From an uncultured Lachnospiraceae bacterium (GTDB taxonomy: Bacteria > Bacillota_A > Clostridia > Lachnospirales > Lachnospiraceae), in contig CADBNG010000485.1 of NCBI GenBank assembly GCA_902795985.1, positions 1-9,832 on the forward strand: DNA of 9,832 nt. Reading direction: 5' to 3'. This document shows, piece by piece, positions 1-7,522 of the stretch. The translations under genes and the position numbers were made by a program. The notes under the pieces were generated by a model. The model did not search any database. It had not been told where the DNA came from and saw nothing but the letters and a program-made list of their open reading frames with translations. Position 1 is the stretch's first letter. Every line of letters begins with the position of its first letter.

Positions 1-142
1 CACATTCTGAGTCGTTTTCGTAAACAGCTGACGCGTAATCCGCCGGTTGCGCAGCAACCTGCGGATTCCTCTTTTCACATTCTGAGTCGTTTTCGTAAAC
101 AGCTGACGCGTAATCCGCCGGTTGCGCAGCAACCTGCGGATT
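1..142. repeat. Two tandem 67-bp repeat units, each with a hairpin (75-bp period)
   Basis: Bases 1-67 and 76-142 are identical over all 67 positions. They are separated by the 8-base spacer CCTCTTTT, so the period is 75 bp. Each unit ends in a 31-nt hairpin (37-67 and 112-142): arms AATCCGC and GCGGATT extended by GGTTGC/GCAACC, with one C/T mismatch and a GCA loop. The first hairpin is followed by CCTCTTTT, so on the plus strand it resembles an intrinsic terminator. The first unit begins at the window edge, so more copies may lie outside. Because 75 is a multiple of three, the plus strand stays open in one frame from base 1 to the stop at 310-312 and would encode a 25-residue repeat. I take this as a by-product of the period, not as a gene. 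The family of the repeat is not recognised. Confidence 0.9.
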
Positions 143-159
143 ACGGTTTGCCAACCTAT

Positions 160-225
160 AAAGCAAAAAGCAGAGGGACCCGGAAAAGTGTGAACACTTT
201 TCCGGGTCCCTCTGCTTTTTGCTTT
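160..225. terminator. 66-bp palindrome, likely terminator of the activator gene
   Basis: The arms 160-191 and 194-225 are perfect 32-bp inverted repeats around a 2-base centre. The middle of each arm is GC-rich (GCAGAGGGACCCGG), and on both strands the 3' arm ends in CTGCTTTTTGCTTT. On the minus strand it lies about 14 bases past the TAA of the activator gene, where a rho-independent terminator is expected, and it would work in both directions. The perfect arms are far longer than an ordinary terminator needs, so it could also be part of a mobile intergenic repeat. The terminator role is inferred from position and T-rich ends. Confidence 0.7.
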
Positions 226-228
226 GCA

Positions 229-248
229 CGTCAGCTGTTTACGAAAAC
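229..248 (-). repeat. Inverted third copy of a 20-bp repeat segment, overlapping a stop codon
   Basis: The reverse complement of 229-248 is identical to 14-33 and 89-108, the segment GTTTTCGTAAACAGCTGACG inside each tandem unit. On the minus strand it contains the last Ser codon (TCG) and the TAA stop of the activator gene. The 3' end of that gene and the tandem units therefore share sequence in opposite orientations, with the 66-bp palindrome between the inverted copies. Confidence 0.85.
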
Positions 249-1951
249 TCCAGCGCATCCACGAAGGTATCCTGAAAATCCGGGAGGACCGCAAGTTCAA
301 GGAATTCGGTGATGGTGGAAAGGCGGTCGGCTTCCTGCCAGCAGTCTTTGTTGGAAACGGCGAGCTGGGCGCCGAGACCGGCGGCATTGCCGACCGGTGT
401 AATCCGGTCGTTCAGGACCGGAGGGATCATTCCGATCCGGCAGGCGCTCTGGGGGTCCAGAAAGCTCCCGAAAGCTCCGGCAAGCCAGACATTCCGGATG
501 TCATTCACCTGAATTCCCATATGCTTCGCCAGCAGTTCGATGCCGGCGCGGATGGCCGCTTTGGCCATCTGAAGCTCCCGCAGGTCTTTCTGAAGGATCG
601 ATACCGGACGGTCCAGTCCGGATTCACTTTCCGGAACCAGGATCATCTCCTTCTCTTCCATCTGGCCGGCTTCGTCCATCAGGCCGGTCCGCAGCATTTC
701 CGAAGCGATATCCAGCAGACCGGATCCGCAGATTCCCACTGCCGGTTTATCGCCGATAATCGACAGTTCCCATCCGTTGTCCGTCCTTTTTGCCTTGCTG
801 ATCGCCCCGTCGCTGCCCCGCATTCCCATGGAGATGCCGACTCCTTCAAAGGCCGGGCCGGCAGCCGTGGAACAGGAGGCCATCTTCTGCTCTTTTCCGA
901 GAACCATTTCTCCATTGGTTCCGATATCGATCAGCAGCGTCCAGTCTTTCTGATCCGCCAGGTCTGTCGCTACCAGGCATCCCACGGTATCGGCTCCGAC
1001 AAATCCCGCGATATTTGGCAGAAGAAGGACCTTGGACCTCTTCGCCAGTGACAGTCCGCATTCGGAAGCGGGGAGAACCATCGGCTCCCGTACTGCCGGA
1101 TTATACGGCGCATGAACCAGGGAATCCACATCCAGCCCGATAAACAGATGATGCATACAGGTATTGCCCACAACCGAAACCATCAGGACCTGTTCCGGTG
1201 AATATCCGGCTTTCGCCGTCATTTCCCCGATCATTTCCTGCAGGGCTTTCTGTACACAGTTTTTCAGTTCTTCATTGCCATGCTCCAGGGCGTACCCGGA
1301 ACGGCTGATCACATCGCCGCCATAAGGCCGCTGGGGATTCAGCCGGCTGGAAGTGGCAATCTGTTTTCCGTCTGCTCCGTCCAGAAGATAACCGGCAACC
1401 GTCGTCGTGCCAATATCAAAAGCCGCAAGGGCAAAGGAGATTTCCCGGTCGGAAACCGTCAGGATTTCATCTTCTGTATAGGCAGCCCAGACAAGCCCGT
1501 CATTTTTCTTAATGATCGACGTAAGCTGCGCGATAATAACTGCGTCCGGCTTAATTCGGCCCGCGGCCCCTGGCGCGATTTCATCCAGAGCCGTCAGGAA
1601 CCGGGTCCAGTCGGAAATGCTCTTTCCGAGCGGGCAGGGCGGAACCTGGACCGGCGCCGTTTTCACGAGCGGATCATAAGGAACTTCGATCTTCACGCCT
1701 TCTGTGAGGATCTGGGTATTCGTCTCGTCCTGTTTTGTAATGACCTTGATCTCATCATCCATGACACGGGTCGTACAGGCCAGCACCTGTTCATTGGTCT
1801 CGGGCATATACACCAGGCACTTTCCGCACTTCCCCTGGCCTCCGCAGGGAGCATCCGGCTCCATACCGGCAGCACGCATGGCTTCCAGAATCGTGGTTCC
1901 TTCCGCCACATTTACGCTGATTTCTTTGTCTATAAAATGAACTATCGGCAT
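239..1951 (-). CDS. RACo-type corrinoid activation protein ([2Fe-2S] ferredoxin + ASKHA/DUF4445)
   Basis: This 570-residue protein should be a cytoplasmic reductive activator of corrinoid proteins, using an Fe-S electron and ATP to return inactive Co(II) to Co(I). The N-terminal 2Fe-2S domain has Cys36, Cys42, Cys45 and Cys59 in the plant-type spacing C-X5-C-X2-C-X13-C. A linker (about 85-170) leads to an ASKHA ATPase-like region. That region has a phosphate-1-like DIGTTT (179-184), VGNTCMHHLF (261-270), DIGTNGE (342-348), STAAGPAFEGVG (361-372), CGSGLLD (408-414) and LAGAFGS (490-496), all typical of the DUF4445/RACo family. It is somewhat shorter than the roughly 600-650 residues I recall for this family. 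AGGAG lies 8 bases before the ATG. The methyltransferase and corrinoid genes lie upstream on the same strand, but a strong terminator intervenes, so it may have its own promoter or depend on readthrough. Family assignment is firm; the partner protein is inferred from the neighbours. Confidence 0.9.
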   Translation of the reverse strand: MPIVHFIDKEISVNVAEGTTILEAMRAAGMEPDAPCGGQGKCGKCLVYMPETNEQVLACTTRVMDDEIKVITKQDETNTQILTEGVKIEVPYDPLVKTAPVQVPPCPLGKSISDWTRFLTALDEIAPGAAGRIKPDAVIIAQLTSIIKKNDGLVWAAYTEDEILTVSDREISFALAAFDIGTTTVAGYLLDGADGKQIATSSRLNPQRPYGGDVISRSGYALEHGNEELKNCVQKALQEMIGEMTAKAGYSPEQVLMVSVVGNTCMHHLFIGLDVDSLVHAPYNPAVREPMVLPASECGLSLAKRSKVLLLPNIAGFVGADTVGCLVATDLADQKDWTLLIDIGTNGEMVLGKEQKMASCSTAAGPAFEGVGISMGMRGSDGAISKAKRTDNGWELSIIGDKPAVGICGSGLLDIASEMLRTGLMDEAGQMEEKEMILVPESESGLDRPVSILQKDLRELQMAKAAIRAGIELLAKHMGIQVNDIRNVWLAGAFGSFLDPQSACRIGMIPPVLNDRITPVGNAAGLGAQLAVSNKDCWQEADRLSTITEFLELAVLPDFQDTFVDALEFS

Positions 1952-1982
1952 ATTGTTCTCTCCTAAAGCTGAACAGATAAAG

Positions 1983-2007
1983 CCGGAAAAAGGCAGCTCT
2001 TTTCCGG
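1983..2007 (-). other. Leader hairpin upstream of the activator gene
   Basis: CCGGAAAA (1983-1990) and TTTTCCGG (2000-2007) form an 8-bp perfect stem with a 9-base loop, about 30 bases before the activator start codon and after the preceding terminator. No poly-T run follows its GC part, so it is not a convincing terminator. It may be a 5' UTR structure; a role is not known. Confidence 0.45.
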
Positions 2008-2049
2008 GAAGGGGTAATGGCTTTCAAACAGTCCGGCTTCATCTGCCGT

Positions 2050-2088
2050 AAAAAAGCCGCCGCCGGTCATAACGGCTGGCGGCGGCTT
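2050..2088 (-). terminator. Rho-independent terminator after the corrinoid-protein gene
   Basis: On the minus strand, AAGCCGCCGCC (2078-2088) pairs perfectly with GGCGGCGGCTT (2054-2064), and the stem runs into six T (2050-2055). It lies about 30 bases past the stop of the corrinoid-protein gene and before the activator gene, so it should end the methyltransferase-corrinoid transcript and lower activator expression by readthrough. Confidence 0.9.
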
Positions 2089-2115
2089 AACAGTTCATGC
2101 AATAACAGGTATAAA

Positions 2116-2748
2116 TCAGGCTACAAGGGCTTTCGCGGCAGTCGCGGCAGAAGCAGCGTCAACAGTGAAGCAGTCCGCACCGATCTCATCCGCGAATTCC
2201 TGGGTAATGGGAGCTCCGCCGACCATGATCTTGATGTCGCTGCGGAACGGCGCATTGTTCAGAGCCGTAACAGCACTCTTCATGGCGGGCATGGTAGTGG
2301 TAAGAAGCGCGGAAACCGCAACAATCTTAACATTCTCATTTTCAGTAACGGCTTCGACAAATCTCTCATCCGGTACATCAACGCCAAGATCGATCACGGT
2401 AAAGCCGGCGCTTTCGATCATCATGGCTACCAGGTTCTTGCCGATATCATGCAGGTCGCCGGCAACAGTTCCGATAATAACGGTTCCCAGATTCGTTCCG
2501 CCTTCTGCAGCAAGGAGCGGCTTCAGGACTTCAACACCGGCCTTCATGGCTTTGGCGGCGATCAGCATCTCCGGAACGAAGATTTCATTTCTTTTGAACT
2601 TGTCACCGACAACATCCATTGCACCGATCATGGCGTTCAGGACATCGATGGGGGCATTGCCTTCATCCAGCGCTTCCTGCACGGCAGCGGGCACGAGTTT
2701 TCTTTTTCCGTTTTCGACTAATCCAGCAACTTCTTCGATTTTACTCAT
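2116..2748 (-). CDS. Cobalamin-binding corrinoid protein (MtbC/MttC/MtgC family)
   Basis: This 210-residue cytoplasmic methyl carrier accepts and donates a methyl group on its cobalt. Residues 1 to about 85 form the helical cap typical of B12-binding methyltransferase subunits. Residues from about 88 onward are the Rossmann-like B12-binding domain. It carries DLHDIGK (98-104), the D-X-H-X-X-G signature in which His100 should be the lower cobalt ligand; SALLTTTM (146-153), which surrounds the nucleotide tail; and VGGAPI (177-182). Length matches the family. CCTCC on the plus strand (GGAGG on the coding strand) lies 9 bases before the ATG. It follows the methyltransferase gene by 135 bp with no terminator in between, so the two are probably cotranscribed. 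The family is certain; the methyl donor it serves cannot be read from this sequence alone. Confidence 0.95.
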   Translation of the reverse strand: MSKIEEVAGLVENGKRKLVPAAVQEALDEGNAPIDVLNAMIGAMDVVGDKFKRNEIFVPEMLIAAKAMKAGVEVLKPLLAAEGGTNLGTVIIGTVAGDLHDIGKNLVAMMIESAGFTVIDLGVDVPDERFVEAVTENENVKIVAVSALLTTTMPAMKSAVTALNNAPFRSDIKIMVGGAPITQEFADEIGADCFTVDAASAATAAKALVA

Positions 2749-2883
2749 TTGATTTTTCCTCCGGTTCGTTTTGATCTTTTTTCACTTTTGTTTCTATTTT
2801 CAGATGCGGGGCGTCCGCCGGAAGGCTCGGGGTAAAGCACGGTATCCGACTCTGTCCCGGATCTGTAAATATCCTGATCAGTA

Positions 2884-3702
2884 TCAGTCTTTCGGCTTCG
2901 GGCCGTACAGACCGTCTTTGTATCCGCCGATGTACTCAATGCACATTTCATCTTCGCCCATAAGAGCTTCCGTCGCATAGATAACACCCAGCAGATCTCT
3001 GTTCGTGGGATCCAGAATACCGCTGTCCATTCCGGCCTTCATTGCCAGGCAGGTGAACGCCATGTTCACGATCTTACGCACAGGCAGGTTGAAGGAAATG
3101 TTGCTGATAGCGCCGGTGATATGGATCGTCGGATACTGTTCACGGATCGCGGTGATAACTTCTTCCACCAGGGCGATTCCGTCTTCGGAAGTGCAGAGCA
3201 TCTCCACAAGCGGATCGATGTGGATACGGTTCGGAGCGATGCCGTATTCTTTTGCCTTCGCCATGATCTTGTCGAAAACGCGCAGTCTGTCTTCCGCGGT
3301 CTTCGGGATACCGGTATCGTCACTCAGCAGAGCGACAACTTCCCATTTCTTGTTTTCCGGCATGGCCATGATCGGGAAGAGTACGTCGATCTTGTCGCCT
3401 TCTCCGGAAACAGAGTTCAAAAGGCCCGGGCGTTTGCAGAATTTGTAAGCTTCCGCAATAACGTTTGCGCTGGGGCTGTCAACGGCGATCGGAACATCCG
3501 TTACTTCCTGAATGCAATCGATCATCCATTTCAGCGTCTCCACTTCCTCTTCCTCCGGAACAGATGCGCAGCAGTCGATAAAGGTCGCATTGGCCTCTGC
3601 CTGCATGATGGCACGCTGTTTGATGAATTCAGAGTCACGGTTTTTGATCGCCTCGGCAACTACCGGGATAGATCCATTAATCTTTTCTGCAATAATGATC
3701 AT
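2884..3702 (-). CDS. Methyltetrahydrofolate:corrinoid methyltransferase (MtgA/AcsE-like)
   Basis: This 272-residue pterin-binding TIM-barrel enzyme should move a methyl group between the corrinoid protein and tetrahydrofolate. It opens with MIIIAEKINGS, the usual start of the family. PIAVDSP (71-77, Asp75), LLNSVSGE (94-101, Asn96), HIDPL (161-165, Asp163) and AISNISFNLP (198-207, Asn201) line up with the pterin-binding Asp/Asn positions known from the acetogen MeTr/AcsE enzyme. A longer reading from 3795 adds 31 residues that look unrelated. The chosen ATG has AAGGAG 8 bases upstream and gives the family's usual length of 260-275. The adjoining gene encodes a single-domain corrinoid protein, not the two-subunit Fe-S corrinoid protein of the Wood-Ljungdahl pathway, so it looks closer to the MtgA (glycine betaine or O-demethylase) type. 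The physiological direction is inferred. Confidence 0.93.
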   Translation of the reverse strand: MIIIAEKINGSIPVVAEAIKNRDSEFIKQRAIMQAEANATFIDCCASVPEEEEVETLKWMIDCIQEVTDVPIAVDSPSANVIAEAYKFCKRPGLLNSVSGEGDKIDVLFPIMAMPENKKWEVVALLSDDTGIPKTAEDRLRVFDKIMAKAKEYGIAPNRIHIDPLVEMLCTSEDGIALVEEVITAIREQYPTIHITGAISNISFNLPVRKIVNMAFTCLAMKAGMDSGILDPTNRDLLGVIYATEALMGEDEMCIEYIGGYKDGLYGPKPKD

Positions 3703-3710
3703 ACCTGTTA

Positions 3711-3716
3711 CTCCTT
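3711..3716 (-). promoter_or_regulatory. Ribosome binding site that sets the methyltransferase start
   Basis: AAGGAG on the minus strand, 8 bases before the ATG at 3700-3702. It supports the internal start over the longer in-frame reading that begins at 3795. Confidence 0.85.
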
Positions 3717-3817
3717 TTGCATAAAATAATGTTTGAGCGAACTGCCCTTTTAACCATCTCTCATTGTAAACTATTTTCCGCCAGAACAAAAGCAAAACTT
3801 AATAGCGCAATGCCCAA

Positions 3818-3847
3818 ATTTTACCGGAAATCATTGTAAAAATGCAA
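3818..3847 (-). promoter_or_regulatory. Weak candidate promoter for the methyltransferase operon
   Basis: On the minus strand, TTGCAT (3842-3847) and TAAAAT (3818-3823) are 18 bases apart. The -10 matches consensus at five of six positions and the -35 at three of six. The -35 overlaps the T tract of the rpmF terminator. A promoter is expected here because that terminator isolates the operon, but this pair is only the best I found. Confidence 0.3.
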
Positions 3848-3879
3848 AAAAAGCAGCCCTGGATTTCTCACAGGACTGC
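3846..3879 (-). terminator. Rho-independent terminator of rpmF
   Basis: On the minus strand GCAGTCCTG (3871-3879) pairs with CAGGGCTGC (3853-3861), with one G-U wobble and a 9-base loop, followed by seven T (3846-3852). It lies about 34 bases past the rpmF stop and separates it from the methyltransferase operon. Confidence 0.88.
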
Positions 3880-3913
3880 CTCTTCGTTCAGTGGTTTTGT
3901 AAAAAAGGTCAAT

Positions 3914-4099
3914 TTACGCCTCTTCCATGGAAACGATCTGCTTTTTATTGTACGTTCCGCAGGCCTTGCACATTCTGTGAGGCATCATCAGAGCGCCGCA
4001 CTTGCTGCACTTTACGAGGTTCGGAGCGGTCATCTTCCAGTTCGCGTGACGCTTGTCTCTGCGGGCCTTGGATGTTTTATTTTTCGGGCAGATGGACAT
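3914..4099 (-). CDS. rpmF: 50S ribosomal protein L32
   Basis: This 61-residue protein of the large ribosomal subunit has the conserved basic N-terminus CPKNKTSKARRDKRHANWK (4-22). A zinc-ribbon follows, with Cys31, Cys34, Cys44 and Cys47 (C-X2-C-X9-C-X2-C), so this is the zinc-binding form and not a Cys-less paralogue. Length is normal. The start is set by a full AGGAGG, 8 bases upstream. It is bounded by its own promoter and terminator, so it is a single-gene unit. In many Firmicutes a yceD-like (DUF177) gene lies directly upstream of rpmF; here the 265 bp between rpmF and typA holds none. Confidence 0.98.
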   Translation of the reverse strand: MSICPKNKTSKARRDKRHANWKMTAPNLVKCSKCGALMMPHRMCKACGTYNKKQIVSMEEA

Positions 4100-4133
4100 G
4101 GGTTACACCTCCTAACGTTTCGATCTATCGGAT

Positions 4134-4158
4134 GGCGGAATGCAGCGGCACTCCCGCC
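4134..4158 (-). promoter_or_regulatory. Stem-loop in the rpmF leader
   Basis: In the predicted rpmF 5' UTR, GGCGG-G-AGUGC (4148-4158) folds with GCAUUCCGCC (4134-4143). This gives ten pairs including one G-U, one bulged G and a four-base CGCU loop. It ends about 20 bases before the ribosome binding site. It might affect translation or mRNA stability; I do not recognise it as a known ribosomal-protein leader. Confidence 0.45.
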
Positions 4159-4182
4159 TCATTTCTCGTCGCATACTCAAGC

Positions 4183-4211
4183 ATTATACCCAAGGTGTAT
4201 TGCGTTGTCAA
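4183..4211 (-). promoter_or_regulatory. Consensus sigma-A promoter of rpmF
   Basis: The minus strand shows TTGACA (4206-4211) and TATAAT (4183-4188) separated by exactly 17 bases, a perfect match to the vegetative consensus. Transcription should begin near 4176, giving a leader of roughly 75 nt before rpmF. This is the strongest promoter in the window, as expected for a ribosomal protein. Confidence 0.93.
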
Positions 4212-4319
4212 GAAAAAATCTGTGGTTTTTCACAACGAGCATATCCCAGTAAAGGACTTCGCCTTCATCGGGAAGGATCTCTCCCGCTTAATGCGCATTT
4301 TGAACCTTCCTGTATGCCA

Positions 4320-4359
4320 AAAACAGTTTATATAAAAAATGAGAAATTACAACTGTTTT
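4320..4359 (-). terminator. Possible weak terminator of typA
   Basis: On the minus strand, AAAACAGTT (4351-4359) and AACTGTTTT (4320-4328) form a 9-bp stem with a 22-base AT-rich loop, and T residues continue to 4319. It lies a few bases past the typA stop. The stem is AU-rich and the loop long, so termination may be weak. Confidence 0.4.
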
Positions 4360-4364
4360 CGCGC

Positions 4365-6200
<1,836 letters not shown>

Positions 6201-6267
6201 AATTATAGTATTTCCTGTTTTTTAAGTATGATTTTGTTCTTCCCGTTCATCAGGAACGGCTTTTCTG

Positions 6268-7458
6268 TTATCTGTTTTCGGCCCGCTGTCTGGCCGCTTC
6301 CCTGTTTCTCTGCTCGCTGATCGTCCTCCAGCTCGGGAGCGTTTTGCTCTTTTCGCTCAGTTCGGCAAGCACTGCCGGAATGTCGATATTCTGCGGGCAC
6401 ATGGGAACGCAGCTTCCGCAGGCCAGACAGGCGGACGGTTTTTTCTCCTCCGGCAGGAATTCAATCTGCATATTGGCCGTCAGCCCGCCTTCCATGCCGA
6501 AGCGCAGTTCATTCATCACGCTCATGAACACCGGTATATCCAGTTCCATCGGGCAGGAATCGCAGCAGTACCGGCAGCCGGTACAGGGCACGGAATTCTT
6601 CATTCCTTCAGCAATTTCCAGAAGAAGTTCGTTTTCCGCATCCGACAGCGGTTTTGCTTCATCAAAAGTCGCGACATTATCTTTCATCTGTTCCAGGTCC
6701 GACATGCCGCTCAGGATCACTTTGACGTCATCCAGGCCCATCAGCCAGCGCAGCGCCCACGACGCTATGCTTTTCTGCGGTTCAAGCGCCTTGAGCTTCT
6801 CATTATCTCCCTTCAGATCCGCCAGTCTTCCGCCCCGGATCGGTTCCATTACCCATACCGGGATATTCCGTTCGTCCAGCATCCGGCATTTTTCCCTTGC
6901 GTTCTGTAGGGTCCAGTCCGCGTAATTCAGCTGGATCTGGCAGAATTCGATATGATCTCCGGCATAATCCAGAAACGTTTTCAGCGTTTCCACGCGCGCA
7001 TGGGTGGAAAATCCCAGATGGCGGATCCGGCCGAGTTCTTTCTGCTTCAGAAAGTATTCCAGGATCCCCCAGCGCTCGTCCATATAAACGCCGATCGACT
7101 GCTCATTGATGTTGTGCAGCAGGTAAAAATCGAAATATTCCACGCCGCATTTTTTCAGCTGATCCTCAAAGACCAGTTCCGGGTCATAGGAATCCGCGAT
7201 CACATGTCCCGGGTATTTATCCGCCAGATAATAGGAATCCCTGTCATATTTTGACAGCACCTTGCACAGGACCGTTTCGCTGTACCCGTTATGATAGGGA
7301 TACGCCGTATCATAATAGTTAATTCCGTGCGAAATGGCATAGTCCACCATTTTTTCCGTCAGGTCCGTATCGATATTCCTATCCTCCAGCAAAGGAAGCC
7401 GCATGGCGCCAAACCCGAGTCTCGAGATCCTGCATTCTTTGAAGTCCGAATAAATCAT
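6268..7458 (-). CDS. Aldo/keto reductase with C-terminal dicluster ferredoxin domain
   Basis: This 396-residue protein has an N-terminal aldo/keto reductase TIM barrel (about 1-280) and a C-terminal 4Fe-4S part. The catalytic tetrad is visible: Asp50 and Tyr55 in DTAYPY, Lys81 in LADKYP and His115 in LLHN. Two C-X2-C-X2-C-X3-C-P motifs follow: Cys292, 295, 298 and 302, then Cys344, 347, 350 and 354. These should bind two 4Fe-4S clusters. Length and order fit the COG1453 group of predicted oxidoreductases, common in anaerobes. It could couple carbonyl reduction or oxidation to ferredoxin-like electron transfer; the substrate is unknown. AAGGAG lies 5 bases before the ATG. It is 64 bp after ychF and 67 bp before typA, with no clear terminator on either side. 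Confidence 0.92.
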   Translation of the reverse strand: MIYSDFKECRISRLGFGAMRLPLLEDRNIDTDLTEKMVDYAISHGINYYDTAYPYHNGYSETVLCKVLSKYDRDSYYLADKYPGHVIADSYDPELVFEDQLKKCGVEYFDFYLLHNINEQSIGVYMDERWGILEYFLKQKELGRIRHLGFSTHARVETLKTFLDYAGDHIEFCQIQLNYADWTLQNAREKCRMLDERNIPVWVMEPIRGGRLADLKGDNEKLKALEPQKSIASWALRWLMGLDDVKVILSGMSDLEQMKDNVATFDEAKPLSDAENELLLEIAEGMKNSVPCTGCRYCCDSCPMELDIPVFMSVMNELRFGMEGGLTANMQIEFLPEEKKPSACLACGSCVPMCPQNIDIPAVLAELSEKSKTLPSWRTISEQRNREAARQRAENR

Positions 7459-7522
7459 GTTTTCTCCTTCCTGGCTCCGATACCGTCTTTTCGATCAACA
7501 GGCTCCTCTTTCGCGGAAAGGT

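Noticed and set aside
1..142. CRISPR array or integron attC array.
   Set aside because: The two units differ by only an 8-base spacer, there are no unique 30-40 base spacers, and no attC core sites were recognised.
224..1051. Long plus-strand open frame opposite the activator gene, and similar long plus frames opposite typA and the methyltransferase.
   Set aside because: They are shadows of GC-rich coding genes on the minus strand. Their translations show no domain and they have no ribosome binding sites.
2749..2883. Searched the 135 bp between the methyltransferase and corrinoid-protein genes for a small gene, riboswitch or terminator.
   Set aside because: Only short weak stems were seen. 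No T-tailed hairpin, and no cobalamin-riboswitch-like B12 box, was recognised.
3703..3795. N-terminal 31-residue extension of the methyltransferase.
   Set aside because: The extension is unlike the family, has no good ribosome binding site, and would exceed the usual length. The internal ATG has AAGGAG at the right distance.
4230..4298. A 22-codon minus-strand reading frame with AGGAAGG before its ATG, between typA and rpmF.
   Set aside because: It is very short, its product is not recognised, and it ends just before the rpmF -35 box. A chance ribosome binding site in this spacer is likely.
6203..6215. TACTATAAT just before the typA start, resembling a -10 box.
   Set aside because: Transcription would begin at about the start codon, and no -35 lies 16-18 bases upstream.
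6243..6259. Hairpin CCGTTC/GAACGG between the aldo/keto reductase gene and typA.
   Set aside because: A 6-bp stem without a following T tract does not make a terminator. It may be chance.
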